Shown here in pieces: positions 1-8,959 of a DNA stretch of 64,000 nt; position 1 is the first letter of the stretch, and each line of letters opens with the position of its first letter. The notes beneath the pieces were generated by a model. It ran no database searches and had not been told where the DNA came from. It saw nothing but the letters and a program-made list of their open reading frames with translations. The position numbers and the translations under genes are program-made. The stretch is from contig NZ_VWNC01000003.1 of the NCBI RefSeq assembly GCF_013387455.1, forward strand, positions 248,001 to 312,000, given 5' to 3'. Origin of the DNA: Mariprofundus sp. NF. Lineage in GTDB: Bacteria > Pseudomonadota > Zetaproteobacteria > Mariprofundales > Mariprofundaceae.

Positions 1-161
1 TGGCCGGTAAGCTCAAGACACGCAGTAAAGAGGAGCTTCTGATTCATGAGATTGTGCTGGTTGGCATTCAGTCACTGGTTATCGGTGAGAACCCCCGCAT
101 CATGGAGTCCAAACTACTGGGTTATCTGCCTCCGAAAGAACGCATCTCCTCCTTCGATTAA
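1..161 (+). CDS. motA: Flagellar stator protein MotA, C-terminal end (partial)
   Basis: Last 52 residues of MotA, the inner-membrane stator subunit that forms the proton channel with MotB and drives the rotor. The start lies outside the window; the frame begins at base 3. The visible tail carries the GENPR and LLGYLPPKER segments typical of the MotA cytoplasmic C-terminus after the fourth membrane helix. The stop lies 24 bases before a motB-type gene, so stator genes lead the transcript that continues into fliL. The assignment rests on this short tail plus the neighbouring motB genes. Confidence 0.85.
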   Translation, partial: AGKLKTRSKEELLIHEIVLVGIQSLVIGENPRIMESKLLGYLPPKERISSFD

Positions 162-185
162 GAGTGCCAACGGAAACCACAAGCC

Positions 186-956
186 ATGGCTAAAGATAAA
201 AAACCGGCACCTCTGCCCTTTCCCTCGGATCCGGGCGCCGCTCTGTTTCTGGAACTGATGATGCAGATGCTGGCCTTCTTTATTCTGCTCACCTCCTACG
301 CGGTAATTGTGGAGGATAAACGTCTGGCCGCCATGGGCTCACTGGCCGGCACCTTTAACCCGATGCCGCGCGGCGCCAATCTCTCTGATGGGGAAGGCCC
401 CGCACTGCCAACCCGTGATATTGTCGATGGCTCCACAGCCCCCAAGAGGACCGCCAAAGAATTGACAGATATCTCCAGAGATCTCGGCATGGAGGACTCT
501 GTGCAGGTGCTGCCGCTGGATCAGGATACCGTTAAAGTACGCTTCGATGAACATATCGCTTTTACCTCAGGCGGCGTTGAGTTGGCACCTGAGGCCATGC
601 CGCTGATTGATCAGCTGGCAAGCAGCTTCAAAAAACCGGAAGTCATTGAAATACAGATCGAAGGCCATACCGATGACACACCACTGCGTGGCGGCAGCTA
701 CCCCTCCAACTGGGAGCTCTCAGCAGCACGTGCAATGAGTGTATTCCATGCATTCGCAGAGCGAGGTGTACCTGCTGGCCGTATGACTGCAGCAGGCATG
801 GGTGACAAACACCCTATAAAGGATCGACCGGATTTAAGCAGGCGCGTTGATATTACCCTTAAATTCCGACCTGTTACAGATGACTCCCCGGTCCAGAAGG
901 GCAACATCCAGCAGCTGCAACGTCCGGCAATTGCACCACCACGGAGCTCCTTCTAA
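186..956 (+). CDS. MotB-type stator protein with Glu at the proton-site position
   Basis: Probable peptidoglycan-anchored stator subunit, 256 aa. One membrane helix (about residues 19-41) is followed by a linker and a C-terminal OmpA/MotB domain (about 115-225) with EGHTDDTPL, SAARA and DLSRRVDI motifs that bind peptidoglycan. The helix aligns with that of the next gene, but the channel aspartate (FAD in that gene) is a glutamate here (FLE, E23). It is the first of two tandem motB-type genes; its stop overlaps the next start (TAATG). It may form a mixed stator with the second protein or be specialised. Family membership is clear; its separate role is inferred. Confidence 0.85.
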   Translation: MAKDKKPAPLPFPSDPGAALFLELMMQMLAFFILLTSYAVIVEDKRLAAMGSLAGTFNPMPRGANLSDGEGPALPTRDIVDGSTAPKRTAKELTDISRDLGMEDSVQVLPLDQDTVKVRFDEHIAFTSGGVELAPEAMPLIDQLASSFKKPEVIEIQIEGHTDDTPLRGGSYPSNWELSAARAMSVFHAFAERGVPAGRMTAAGMGDKHPIKDRPDLSRRVDITLKFRPVTDDSPVQKGNIQQLQRPAIAPPRSSF

Positions 957-1654
957 TGGCCCGCAAGAAGAAGTGGCCGGTAGTATACCAGCCCAATACA
1001 GAAGCGTGGATGACCACCTTTGCCGATCTGGTCAGTCTGATGCTTACTTTTTTCATCCTGCTGATCTCAATGTCCACGATGGATAAAACGGGCCTTGCCG
1101 ATATTGAATCCTCATTCACAAAAGCAGTTTCTGTACTTAATGCCGGCTCAAAAACTGAACTGCAGATCATGCCTCCTATCTCGATGCAGAAACTGGTCTC
1201 TGCCAAAGAGCTGATGCTGGCGATGCGCCAGAACAGTAAAGCCATGCTGCAGAACAGCACCCTTGAACACAAAGTTAAAGGTGTGATTATCAAGGATCGC
1301 CTCTACCTTCGCATTCCTGACACCACGCTGTTTGAGAAGGGCTCAGCCGAACTCAAAGAGGATCATATTGAAGCACTGAAAAAACTGGCGCAAATGTTGG
1401 CTATCACCCCCGGAAGCATCCGCGTTCAGGGTCACACCAATGAGAATCTGGACCTGGCTGACAGTCAGTTTGCAGACCCCTGGACGCTCTCACTGGCCAG
1501 AGCGGCATCAGTCTTGCATATACTCGAAGATGAAGGGGTCAATCCAAACCGGCTATCGATGGTCGGTTACGGACCTTCGCTGCCGATTTCTACTGAGGCG
1601 ACCCCCTTCGGGCGCAGTAAAAATCGGCGTGTAGAGATTATGGTTTACAAATAA
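956..1654 (+). CDS. motB: Flagellar stator protein MotB
   Basis: Canonical MotB, 232 aa: couples ion flow through the MotA/B channel to torque and anchors the stator to peptidoglycan. The N-terminus has the WMTTFADLVSLMLTFF signature with the conserved ion-binding aspartate D24 at the start of the single membrane helix. The OmpA-like domain (about 115-232) has VQGHTNE, LSLARA and RSKNRRVEIM motifs. The start codon overlaps the preceding stop, implying translational coupling of the two motB genes. The classical Asp makes this the likelier core channel partner of MotA. fliL follows after 47 bases. Confidence 0.92.
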   Translation: MARKKKWPVVYQPNTEAWMTTFADLVSLMLTFFILLISMSTMDKTGLADIESSFTKAVSVLNAGSKTELQIMPPISMQKLVSAKELMLAMRQNSKAMLQNSTLEHKVKGVIIKDRLYLRIPDTTLFEKGSAELKEDHIEALKKLAQMLAITPGSIRVQGHTNENLDLADSQFADPWTLSLARAASVLHILEDEGVNPNRLSMVGYGPSLPISTEATPFGRSKNRRVEIMVYK

Positions 1655-1701
1655 TGGGCGTACCTATCAGTACAACCACACGATGAACGTGGAGGAGCAG
1701 C

Positions 1702-2223
1702 ATGGCAGATAAAGAGGAAAAGAAAGAGGAAGGCAAACCATCAGGTGGCGGACTGCTGCCGATCATCAATCTTGTGCTTCTGGTGCTGGTGCTTGCCGTC
1801 GGTGGTTTTATCGCATGGAAAATGATCAGTATGGAGTCTGCACCGTCCAGTAGTGATCAAACAGCCGTTGAGCAGACCGATAATACCACAATCCCTGAGG
1901 CTGAGGATGATAGTGATGAGCCACCGGTGCTGATCGATATTGAAAACATTACGGTCAATCTTGCCGATACCGACCAGAGTCGTTTTTTGCGCACACAGAT
2001 CAAACTGGAAGTGCGTAACGAAGCGGCGAAAATGAAGGTTGATGAGAGCATGGTTAAAATCAACGATATGATCATTACCATTCTGGCCAGTAAAACATTT
2101 GATCAGATCAGAACACCACAGGGGAAATATGCTCTGAAAGAGGATCTGATCTACCGCATGAACCGGATTGTCGGCGGCAAACCGATCAAAAACCTCTACT
2201 TCACCGATTTTGTGTCGCAGTAA
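1702..2223 (+). CDS. fliL: Flagellar basal body-associated protein FliL
   Basis: FliL, 173 aa, a single-pass inner-membrane protein that surrounds stators and supports torque. A charged N-terminus (many E/K) precedes a membrane helix at about residues 16-38, then an acidic linker and the periplasmic FliL domain with LIDIENITVNLAD and RFLRTQIKLEV. A strong ribosome site (GGAGG) lies 7 bases before ATG. It sits directly between motB and fliM, the usual place for fliL at the head of the fliLMNOPQR-flhBA cluster. Confidence 0.93.
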   Translation: MADKEEKKEEGKPSGGGLLPIINLVLLVLVLAVGGFIAWKMISMESAPSSSDQTAVEQTDNTTIPEAEDDSDEPPVLIDIENITVNLADTDQSRFLRTQIKLEVRNEAAKMKVDESMVKINDMIITILASKTFDQIRTPQGKYALKEDLIYRMNRIVGGKPIKNLYFTDFVSQ

Positions 2224-2251
2224 TGGAAACCACGGTTAAACGAGGTCTGGC

Positions 2252-3244
2252 ATGAGTGAACCCATTCTTGCACCGGAGGAGATCGAGGCGCTGATGGCAG
2301 AGGTCGGGACATCTGAACATGCTGATGCGATGTTTGCCGCCCTTCCTCCGATCAAACAACCTGAACAGGTTGAAAAATTCTTCTTCGCAGGCAGTGATGA
2401 GGATAGCCCTGAGCGCTACCCGATGTTCGTCAACCTTCAGGAGCGGCTCACCGAGATGCTTGATGAGCAGTGGAAAGAGCTGTTCAGACGTGATATTTCG
2501 GTACATGTTCAGGAACTTGCAAGCACCGTTTACAGAGATCTGATTACCACCGATACACCTCAGGTCTATTTCGTATTCGAAGTTGAAGGCAATGGCAGAA
2601 TGATGGTCACCTTCGATACGGCTACGATTGTCGCCTTCGTTGATGCCATGCTCGGTGGCGATGGCGAGTCCAGTGAGAATCCACAAACCCTATCTCCTGT
2701 AGAACTCAGGTTGAGCCAACGTATCGCCGAAAAGATCGGCAACACCCTGAGTAATCTATGGAAACCTGTTCAGCCACTAACATTTGAAATTTATAAGCTG
2801 GACTACGATCCACAGTTTCTGGCTGTCACCAGCGCCATGGAGAAGTGTTTCTCAACCAACTTTGATGTAAAAATAAGTGAATCCCAGATTGGCAAGCTAG
2901 GCATCCATTATCCACGACCATTCCTCGAGCCAATGCTGGAAAATCTACGTGTAACTGTAAGTGATGAACCGACAGAAACGGATACAGAGTGGACCGATGC
3001 CCTGATGGATCGCCTCTCAAGCACACCTGCCTCCCTGCGTTTTGAACTGGATCGTTGCCAGATCAATATCGGCACATTTCTGGCACTGAAACCGGGCGAT
3101 TTTTTGCCCATCAAAACCAAAGCCAACGACCCCTGTAAGCTGTGGATCGAAGATATCCCCATTTTCAAGGCCAGCCCCGGTGAATCCGATGGTGCACTGG
3201 CTGCAGAACTCATTGAACCCATTCACTCCGGAGGCATGTCATGA
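2252..3244 (+). CDS. fliM: Flagellar motor switch protein FliM
   Basis: FliM, 330 aa, the C-ring protein that receives phospho-CheY and sets rotation direction. Residues 5-15 (ILAPEEIEALM) resemble the conserved N-terminal CheY-binding helix, so this motor is probably under chemotaxis control although no che genes are in the window. The middle domain contains the MLGGDGE segment (GGxG motif used for switching), and the C-terminal SpoA-like domain ends near residue 320. The stop overlaps the fliN start (ATGA), giving coupled synthesis of switch proteins. Confidence 0.95.
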   Translation: MSEPILAPEEIEALMAEVGTSEHADAMFAALPPIKQPEQVEKFFFAGSDEDSPERYPMFVNLQERLTEMLDEQWKELFRRDISVHVQELASTVYRDLITTDTPQVYFVFEVEGNGRMMVTFDTATIVAFVDAMLGGDGESSENPQTLSPVELRLSQRIAEKIGNTLSNLWKPVQPLTFEIYKLDYDPQFLAVTSAMEKCFSTNFDVKISESQIGKLGIHYPRPFLEPMLENLRVTVSDEPTETDTEWTDALMDRLSSTPASLRFELDRCQINIGTFLALKPGDFLPIKTKANDPCKLWIEDIPIFKASPGESDGALAAELIEPIHSGGMS

Positions 3245-3543
3245 CTGATCAACCACTCACTGCAGATGCAGACAACGCTCAAAAAGCCAACCTTGAGGCC
3301 ATTATGCATGTGCCGCTTGAGATCAGTGTGGAACTCGGACGCATTCAACTGCCGTTGCATGTCATTGCCCGCATGAACAGAGGCATGGTGATTGAGATGA
3401 ACAAGGATGCCAATGCAGAGGTGCAGATCCTGGCCAACGGCAGCATCTTCGCAAAAGGTGAGGTTGTTTCGACCGGTGATAAACTTGGCGTACGCATCAC
3501 CGAAATTGTTCCCGCCTCTGCCCGTATCGACACGCTCTCCTGA
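3241..3543 (+). CDS. fliN: Flagellar motor switch protein FliN
   Basis: FliN, 100 aa, a short SpoA-domain protein forming the lower C-ring with FliM and docking the export ATPase complex. The N-terminal 25 residues are a variable leader; the rest is the SpoA domain with the LEISVELGRIQLPL and EVVSTGDKLGVRITEI segments. Length is close to that of short FliN proteins. ATG overlaps the fliM stop by 4 bases. fliO follows after 18 bases. Confidence 0.94.
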   Translation: MTDQPLTADADNAQKANLEAIMHVPLEISVELGRIQLPLHVIARMNRGMVIEMNKDANAEVQILANGSIFAKGEVVSTGDKLGVRITEIVPASARIDTLS

Positions 3544-3561
3544 TTCGGTAACGGCTGAAGC

Positions 3562-3873
3562 GTGGATACAAACCTCCTTTCGATGGTCTTACAATCGCTG
3601 CTGGCTTTAGCAGCGGTTCTCGGTCTGTTTGCCCTGATGGTTTGGGGCATGAAACGTTTTCAACTGCATACAGGCGGCCCGGTTCAGCGTGACTTCAAGG
3701 TTGTTCAGCGTATCCATATCGACAATAAAAACAGCATCATCGAGGTGCGTCATCGCGGTGTTCACTATCTGCTCGGCCTCTCCCCCGGCGGCATGACCCA
3801 GTTGAGAGCCGAAGATGCCCTGCCTGCAAGCAGCCAGAACAACGAATCCACTGTTGAGAAGAAGGTTTCATGA
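3562..3873 (+). CDS. fliO: Flagellar biosynthesis protein FliO
   Basis: FliO, 103 aa, a small membrane protein that helps assemble the FliP pore of the type III export gate. One membrane helix (about residues 5-29) is followed by a cytoplasmic domain with the family's VQRIHIDNKNSIIEVRHRG strand pattern. The start chosen is GTG; an in-frame ATG seven codons later is possible because neither has a strong ribosome site. It overlaps fliP by 4 bases. Identity rests on position between fliN and fliP and this motif, since FliO is poorly conserved. Confidence 0.88.
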   Translation: MDTNLLSMVLQSLLALAAVLGLFALMVWGMKRFQLHTGGPVQRDFKVVQRIHIDNKNSIIEVRHRGVHYLLGLSPGGMTQLRAEDALPASSQNNESTVEKKVS

Positions 3874-4619
3874 AAAAAGAGCTGTTGCTACTGCCGCTTA
3901 TTGTTGCTGCACTGATTCTCCCTAATCTGGTCAACGCTGCCGATATTCCAACCCTCTCCTTAAGCCTTGGTGAGGCAGAGGATCCTGATGCATGGTTTAC
4001 CGGACTGAAAATCATCGCACTGATGACAGTGCTGACACTGGCTCCCTCTATTCTGGTCATGATGACATCTTTTACCCGAGTTCTGATTGTGTTTGCCTTT
4101 CTGCGTCAGGCGCTCGGCACCCAGCAATCGCCACCTAATCAGATTCTCGTTGGTCTGGCTCTTTTTCTCACCCTGTTCATTATGATGCCGGTGTGGCAAA
4201 AAATTGACACTACGGCTCTGACCCCCTACCTCAATGAAGAGATCAATCAATCCGTTGCTGTGGAGCGTGGCATAGCACCGCTGCACAATTTCATGATGAA
4301 TCAAACCCGAGAAGATGACCTGATCCTGTTTCTCAATGCGGCCAAGCTGGAGAAACCGGAAAAGGTAGAGGATATGCCTCTGCACGTTCTGATTCCCTCT
4401 TTCGTGATCAGTGAACTGCGCACCGCCTTTGAGATCGGCTTTCTTATCTACATTCCATTTGTTGTACTCGATCTGATTGTGGCCAGTGTATTGATGAGTA
4501 TGGGTATGATGATGCTGCCCCCCATCATGATCTCATTGCCGCTGAAAATTATCCTATTCGTGTTGGTGGATGGCTGGCACCTGATTACCGCCAACCTGCT
4601 GGCAAGCTTCAAATTCTAA
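3870..4619 (+). CDS. fliP: Flagellar export gate protein FliP
   Basis: FliP, 249 aa, main pore-forming subunit of the flagellar type III export gate (FliP5-FliQ4-FliR1). A cleavable signal peptide (residues 1 to about 23, ending VNA) is typical of FliP. Signature segments include MTSFTRVLIVFAFLRQALGT, SPPNQILVGLALFLTLF and FVISELRTAFEIGFLIYIPF. ATGA overlap with fliO. Length matches the family. Position and motifs leave no serious alternative. Confidence 0.96.
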   Translation: MKKELLLLPLIVAALILPNLVNAADIPTLSLSLGEAEDPDAWFTGLKIIALMTVLTLAPSILVMMTSFTRVLIVFAFLRQALGTQQSPPNQILVGLALFLTLFIMMPVWQKIDTTALTPYLNEEINQSVAVERGIAPLHNFMMNQTREDDLILFLNAAKLEKPEKVEDMPLHVLIPSFVISELRTAFEIGFLIYIPFVVLDLIVASVLMSMGMMMLPPIMISLPLKIILFVLVDGWHLITANLLASFKF

Positions 4620-4693
4620 CCTCTGGAACCAGCATTACCTAACCATAGAACAGTATTTCAGCTTTGGCCCCAGCCTTGCTTTTAAAGTTTATT

Positions 4694-4963
4694 ATGGGAC
4701 CCGATTCAGTTATTCAGATAGGAAGTGAGGCCATCAAGATGGTGCTGCTAATTGCAATGCCAATGCTTGGCGTGGCACTGGTTGTCGGTATTGCTATCTC
4801 CCTGTTTCAGGCCGTGACTCAGATTCAGGAGATGACGCTGACCTTTGTGCCCAAGATCATTGCGGTATTTGTAGCGATTATCATTGCTGCCCCCTGGATG
4901 ACGGAGAGAATGGTCACCTTCACGCAAAATCTATTTGCCATGATTCCGACGCTCACAAACTGA
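4694..4963 (+). CDS. fliQ: Flagellar export gate protein FliQ
   Basis: FliQ, 89 aa, two-helix subunit wrapping the FliP/FliR export pore. Two hydrophobic segments (about residues 13-38 and 50-72) flank the SLFQAVTQIQEMTLTFVPK hairpin characteristic of FliQ. The ATG at 4694 gives the usual FliQ length; an upstream TTG in frame at 4664 would add ten residues not found in the family. The 74-base gap after fliP shows no clear terminator. fliR begins 13 bases downstream. Confidence 0.95.
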   Translation: MGPDSVIQIGSEAIKMVLLIAMPMLGVALVVGIAISLFQAVTQIQEMTLTFVPKIIAVFVAIIIAAPWMTERMVTFTQNLFAMIPTLTN

Positions 4964-4976
4964 TCGGGCTTTAACG

Positions 4977-5759
4977 ATGAATCTTCCATGGCCTGAAATC
5001 GAACAGATTACCGTCGGCCTGCTCATTCTTCTGCGCGTAGGTGCTCTGGTAATCTTCTTGCCTGTGCTTGGTCATCAACTGGTGCCCCAGCAGGTAAAAG
5101 TCGGTCTGATCGTACTACTGAGCATTATCATCTATCCGGTTGTCTCAGGCGGTGTGACGCTGATTCCACTTGATCCTGTCGCTTTCGCTGCTATTGCCAT
5201 TCAGGAGATTCTGATTGCCGGAGCCATTGCCCTGTTCGGACAGCTGATCTTTGCATCAGCACAATTTGCCGGCCAGCTCATCAGCTTCCAGATGGGTATG
5301 ACCGTAGCCAATGTTTTTGACCCAACCACCCACAGCCAGCAGTCGGTCATCGGCCAGATGGCCATGACACTGGCCATGCTGTTATGGGTGACAGTCGGTG
5401 CTCACTACATCTTCATCAGTGCCTTGATTGAATCCTTCCAGCTCTTCCCCATTGATCAGCCATGGTCATTTCCCGGCCTGCTTGCACTCACCGATGCCGC
5501 AGCAGCGATGTTTGTGCTCTCCCTGAAGATTGCAGCCCCGATCATGTTACTACTCACCTTTGTCTACATCGCATTGGGTCTGGTCTCGCGTGCCGTACCA
5601 CAGATTCAGGTCTTCTTCGTCAGCTTTCCGCTTACCGTCGGTCTGGGCCTTTTCGCCTTCGCTCTCGGCATGCCCGCCTTTATCTATCTGATGCACAACG
5701 CCTATGAGTCACTCTCCATGCAGATACCCATGTTTTTGCGCCACCTGAGCGGCGTGTAA
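4977..5759 (+). CDS. fliR: Flagellar export gate protein FliR
   Basis: FliR, 260 aa, the single-copy subunit completing the FliPQR export pore. It is strongly hydrophobic with about six membrane segments. Conserved features include the N-terminal LRVGALVIFLPVLG segment, FASAQFAGQLISFQMGMTVANVFDP and the C-terminal LGLVSRAVPQIQVF segment shown here in parts. Length fits the family. It lies between fliQ and flhB in the usual order, ten bases before flhB. Confidence 0.95.
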   Translation: MNLPWPEIEQITVGLLILLRVGALVIFLPVLGHQLVPQQVKVGLIVLLSIIIYPVVSGGVTLIPLDPVAFAAIAIQEILIAGAIALFGQLIFASAQFAGQLISFQMGMTVANVFDPTTHSQQSVIGQMAMTLAMLLWVTVGAHYIFISALIESFQLFPIDQPWSFPGLLALTDAAAAMFVLSLKIAAPIMLLLTFVYIALGLVSRAVPQIQVFFVSFPLTVGLGLFAFALGMPAFIYLMHNAYESLSMQIPMFLRHLSGV

Positions 5760-5769
5760 GGGCCCCCTG

Positions 5770-6840
5770 ATGGCTGACGAACAGGATAAGAGTCAACAAA
5801 CAGAGGAGGCATCTCCGAAGAAGATCGAAGATGCCCGCAAAAAAGGTCAGGTACCCAACAGCAAAGAGCCATCCACTGCCATTACCTTTCTCACGCTCAG
5901 CCTGATCGTTGTCACCGGGCTCGGTAGTTTTCTGGGTAACGCCATGATGGAGATGATGACATTTCACCTGTCGGGAAAATCACACCTTGAAGCAACAGGT
6001 GAAGGGGTGCAGACACTGCTGATTATGGCCGGCGCTGATATTGCGACCATTGTACTTCCCATTGCCATCCCCATTGTGATGCTTGGTGTTCTGGTCACCT
6101 TCATGGTTGCAGGCCCTGTATTCACCTTTGAAACGATGAAACCGAAGCTGGAGAAGATAAGCCCGATGAAGGGTTTTAAACGCCTCTTCTCCACCAAATC
6201 ACTGGCTGAATTTATTAAATCAGTTCTCAAGATGGTCGTCATCGGCTTTACCTGTGCGACTGTGGTCAAAGGGTTATTCGACGAAATCCAGCGCTCCTCA
6301 TTCAAAGACCCTGAAGTGATCGCAGCACTGGCTATCGATGGAGGCATCCAGATTGTGACGCTGGCCGCCATTATTTTCTTCTTCATCGCACTTGCCGACG
6401 TGCTCTACCAGCGCTGGGAACATATGAAATCGATGAAGATGTCCAAGAAGGAGATCCGTGACGAGCACAAAGATCAGGAGGGTGATCCGCAGCTGAAATC
6501 GAAGATCCGCCAGATCCAGATGCAGCAGGCCCATAATCGCATGATGTCCGATGTTCCCAGTGCTGACGTGGTTATTACCAACCCGACTCGCCTTGCCATT
6601 GCCCTCTCATATAAACCCGGAGAACCCGGTGCACCGAAGGTTCTGGCCATGGGTAAAGGCCACATCGCCGCAAAAATCAGAGAAATCGCACAGGAAAATC
6701 ACATTCCGATGCGCGAAAACAAGCCTTTGGCAAGATCCTTGTTTAAGCAGGTAAAGGTCGGTGATGAAATACCAGAGGAGATGTTTGAAGCCGTCGCCAT
6801 TCTGCTAGCGGAAATTTTCCGTCTGAAGCAGCCATATTGA
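5770..6840 (+). CDS. flhB: Flagellar export switch protein FlhB (NPTR variant)
   Basis: FlhB, 356 aa, controls substrate specificity of flagellar export. The N-terminus has the EKTEEASPKK-like start (QQTEEASPKKIEDARKKGQV), then four membrane helices (about 35-215) and a cytoplasmic domain from about 220. Self-cleavage normally occurs between N and P of an NPTH motif; here the motif reads N271-P272-T273-R274, with the cleavage pair intact but His replaced by Arg. The flanking SADVVITNPTRLAIAL context is otherwise typical. The ribosome site is weak, so translation may be coupled to fliR. Confidence 0.95.
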   Translation: MADEQDKSQQTEEASPKKIEDARKKGQVPNSKEPSTAITFLTLSLIVVTGLGSFLGNAMMEMMTFHLSGKSHLEATGEGVQTLLIMAGADIATIVLPIAIPIVMLGVLVTFMVAGPVFTFETMKPKLEKISPMKGFKRLFSTKSLAEFIKSVLKMVVIGFTCATVVKGLFDEIQRSSFKDPEVIAALAIDGGIQIVTLAAIIFFFIALADVLYQRWEHMKSMKMSKKEIRDEHKDQEGDPQLKSKIRQIQMQQAHNRMMSDVPSADVVITNPTRLAIALSYKPGEPGAPKVLAMGKGHIAAKIREIAQENHIPMRENKPLARSLFKQVKVGDEIPEEMFEAVAILLAEIFRLKQPY

Positions 6841-6874
6841 GACGTTTGAGACAAACAGAGGAGAGAGAAAACGC

Positions 6875-8959
6875 ATGCAGAAAACAGCAGCATTAACATT
6901 ACAGAAGATCGGCAGGCAGCCAGACCTGCTGCTGGCCATCGGCGTGCTCGGCATTCTTCTGGTGATGATGGTGCCGATGCCGCTCTGGTTGATGGACGTT
7001 CTGCTGGCCGCCAACATCACCATCGGCATCCTGATTCTGCTCACCTCTATCTATGTACTGAAGCCACTTGAGTTCTCTGTTTTTCCATCGCTGCTGCTCC
7101 TGACCACCCTCTTCAGGCTATCACTGAACGTTGCCACAACACGACTGATTCTACTGCACGGACAGGAGGGACCTGCCGCTGCAGGCCATGTTATTGAAGG
7201 CTTTGGCCACTTTGTCGTCGGTGGTAACACAGTCGTCGGCCTGATCATTTTCATCATCCTTGTGCTCATCAACTTTGTCGTCATCTCCAAAGGCTCCACA
7301 CGTATTGCCGAAGTGGCAGCCCGCTTCACGCTTGATGCCATGCCCGGCAAACAGATGGCCATTGATGCGGATATGAATGCCGGTCTGATCAATGAGGCGG
7401 AAGCGCGTCAGCGGCGTGAGAATGTAGCTCGCGAGGCAGAGTTCTACGGCGCCATGGATGGTGCCTCCAAGTTTGTACGTGGCGATGCAGTTGCCGGTCT
7501 GATCATCACCATGATCAACCTGATTGGTGGCCTGATTATCGGTGTTATGCAGCAGGGCATGGATGTCTCCGATGCCATGGCGGTATTCAGCCTTTTGACG
7601 GTAGGTGACGGTCTGGTGTCACAAATCCCCGCCCTGGTGATCTCCACAGCGGCAGGTATCATCATTACCCGCGCCAGTAGCAGCAAGGCGCTGCCATTCG
7701 AACTTAAAACACAGTTCACCAACCATCCCAAGGTACACTTTGTGACAAGTGGCGCCCTGCTGATGATGAGTCTGGTACCCGGCTTGCCATTTCTGCCATT
7801 TCTCATCCTTGCCCTCGGGCTCGGTGCCAGTGGCTGGTATCTGCATCTTGGGCAGCAGCAGCGAGAACTGATGCCGGTGGCTGAAGAGGTCACCGAGGTT
7901 GCAGAGCCTTCAGCTGAACAGGTGCTTGATGAGTTGCTCGTTGAAGACCCTATCCGGCTTGAGATCGGCTATGGCCTGATCGACATGGTGGAGAACAGTC
8001 GCGAAGGCAATCTTCTTGAGCGCATGAAAAAGGTACGTCGCCAGATCACTCAGGAGATCGGTTTTGTACTACCGCCGGTGCATATCAAGGATAACCTGCA
8101 ACTGGGCGTATCCGATTATCAGATTCTCATTCGTGGCGCAGTGGTCGGCAAAGGTGAGGTTCGCCCACGCAACCTGTTGGCACTGGAGAGCCAGATTACC
8201 GGTCCGGCCGTTGAAGGCATCGCCACTCAGGAACCAGCCTTTGGTCTGCCAGCGGTATGGATTTCAGAAGATAAACGGCAGCAGGCTGAACTCTCCGGTT
8301 ATACCGTGGTTGAGCCATCCACCGTTATTATCACCCACCTGACTGAACTGCTACGCTCACAGGCTTCTGAGATGCTTGATCGCACTCAGGTGCATGAACT
8401 GCTTGATAAATTTTCACAGCGGCATCCGAAAGTGGTGGAAGAGATCGTACCGGCACAGGTATCGGTTGGTCTGCTGCAGAATGTACTGCAACAGCTGCTG
8501 GCCGAGTGGGTGCCGATCCGCGACCTGATGATCATCCTCGAATCACTCTCCGATAGTTCCGGCGGCAATAACACGCTGGATGATATGATTGAGAAGGTAC
8601 GTGTGCGTCTGGGTCGCACCATCACCCAGCGCTATCTCAATGCCCAGGGTGAGCTCAACGTATTCATGCTTGATGGCGAGCTGGAGCAGCGCATGACTGA
8701 GCGTGTCATGCAGCAGCCCGGCTGGTCGCTGCCACTGGATATGGCTGAATGGCAGCGTTTCATCTCACGTCTGAATGAGATCACCATGCAGTATGATGTG
8801 GATATCCCGGTGCTTCTGACCACGCCTCAGATCCGCTCCCACCTCTCCCAGTCACTGCGTAAGGTGATGACCCGGATCGTTGTACTCTCGATTACCGAAA
8901 TCCCGCCACAGACCAATGTCCAGTCGCTGGCAAAAGTGAGCCTCTACGATGCGAATTAA
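6875..8959 (+). CDS. flhA: Flagellar export protein FlhA
   Basis: FlhA, 694 aa, the large export-gate protein that uses the proton gradient and docks export chaperones. The N-terminal half has eight predicted membrane helices (about 20-330) with the FHIPEP-region segment VVISKGSTRIAEVAARFTLD and DAMPGKQMAIDADMNAGL. The C-terminal half (about 350-694) is the cytosolic domain with VRRQITQEIGFVLPPVHIKD. A good purine-rich ribosome site (GGAGAGAG) precedes ATG. The end overlaps flhF by 11 bases. Confidence 0.97.
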   Translation: MQKTAALTLQKIGRQPDLLLAIGVLGILLVMMVPMPLWLMDVLLAANITIGILILLTSIYVLKPLEFSVFPSLLLLTTLFRLSLNVATTRLILLHGQEGPAAAGHVIEGFGHFVVGGNTVVGLIIFIILVLINFVVISKGSTRIAEVAARFTLDAMPGKQMAIDADMNAGLINEAEARQRRENVAREAEFYGAMDGASKFVRGDAVAGLIITMINLIGGLIIGVMQQGMDVSDAMAVFSLLTVGDGLVSQIPALVISTAAGIIITRASSSKALPFELKTQFTNHPKVHFVTSGALLMMSLVPGLPFLPFLILALGLGASGWYLHLGQQQRELMPVAEEVTEVAEPSAEQVLDELLVEDPIRLEIGYGLIDMVENSREGNLLERMKKVRRQITQEIGFVLPPVHIKDNLQLGVSDYQILIRGAVVGKGEVRPRNLLALESQITGPAVEGIATQEPAFGLPAVWISEDKRQQAELSGYTVVEPSTVIITHLTELLRSQASEMLDRTQVHELLDKFSQRHPKVVEEIVPAQVSVGLLQNVLQQLLAEWVPIRDLMIILESLSDSSGGNNTLDDMIEKVRVRLGRTITQRYLNAQGELNVFMLDGELEQRMTERVMQQPGWSLPLDMAEWQRFISRLNEITMQYDVDIPVLLTTPQIRSHLSQSLRKVMTRIVVLSITEIPPQTNVQSLAKVSLYDAN

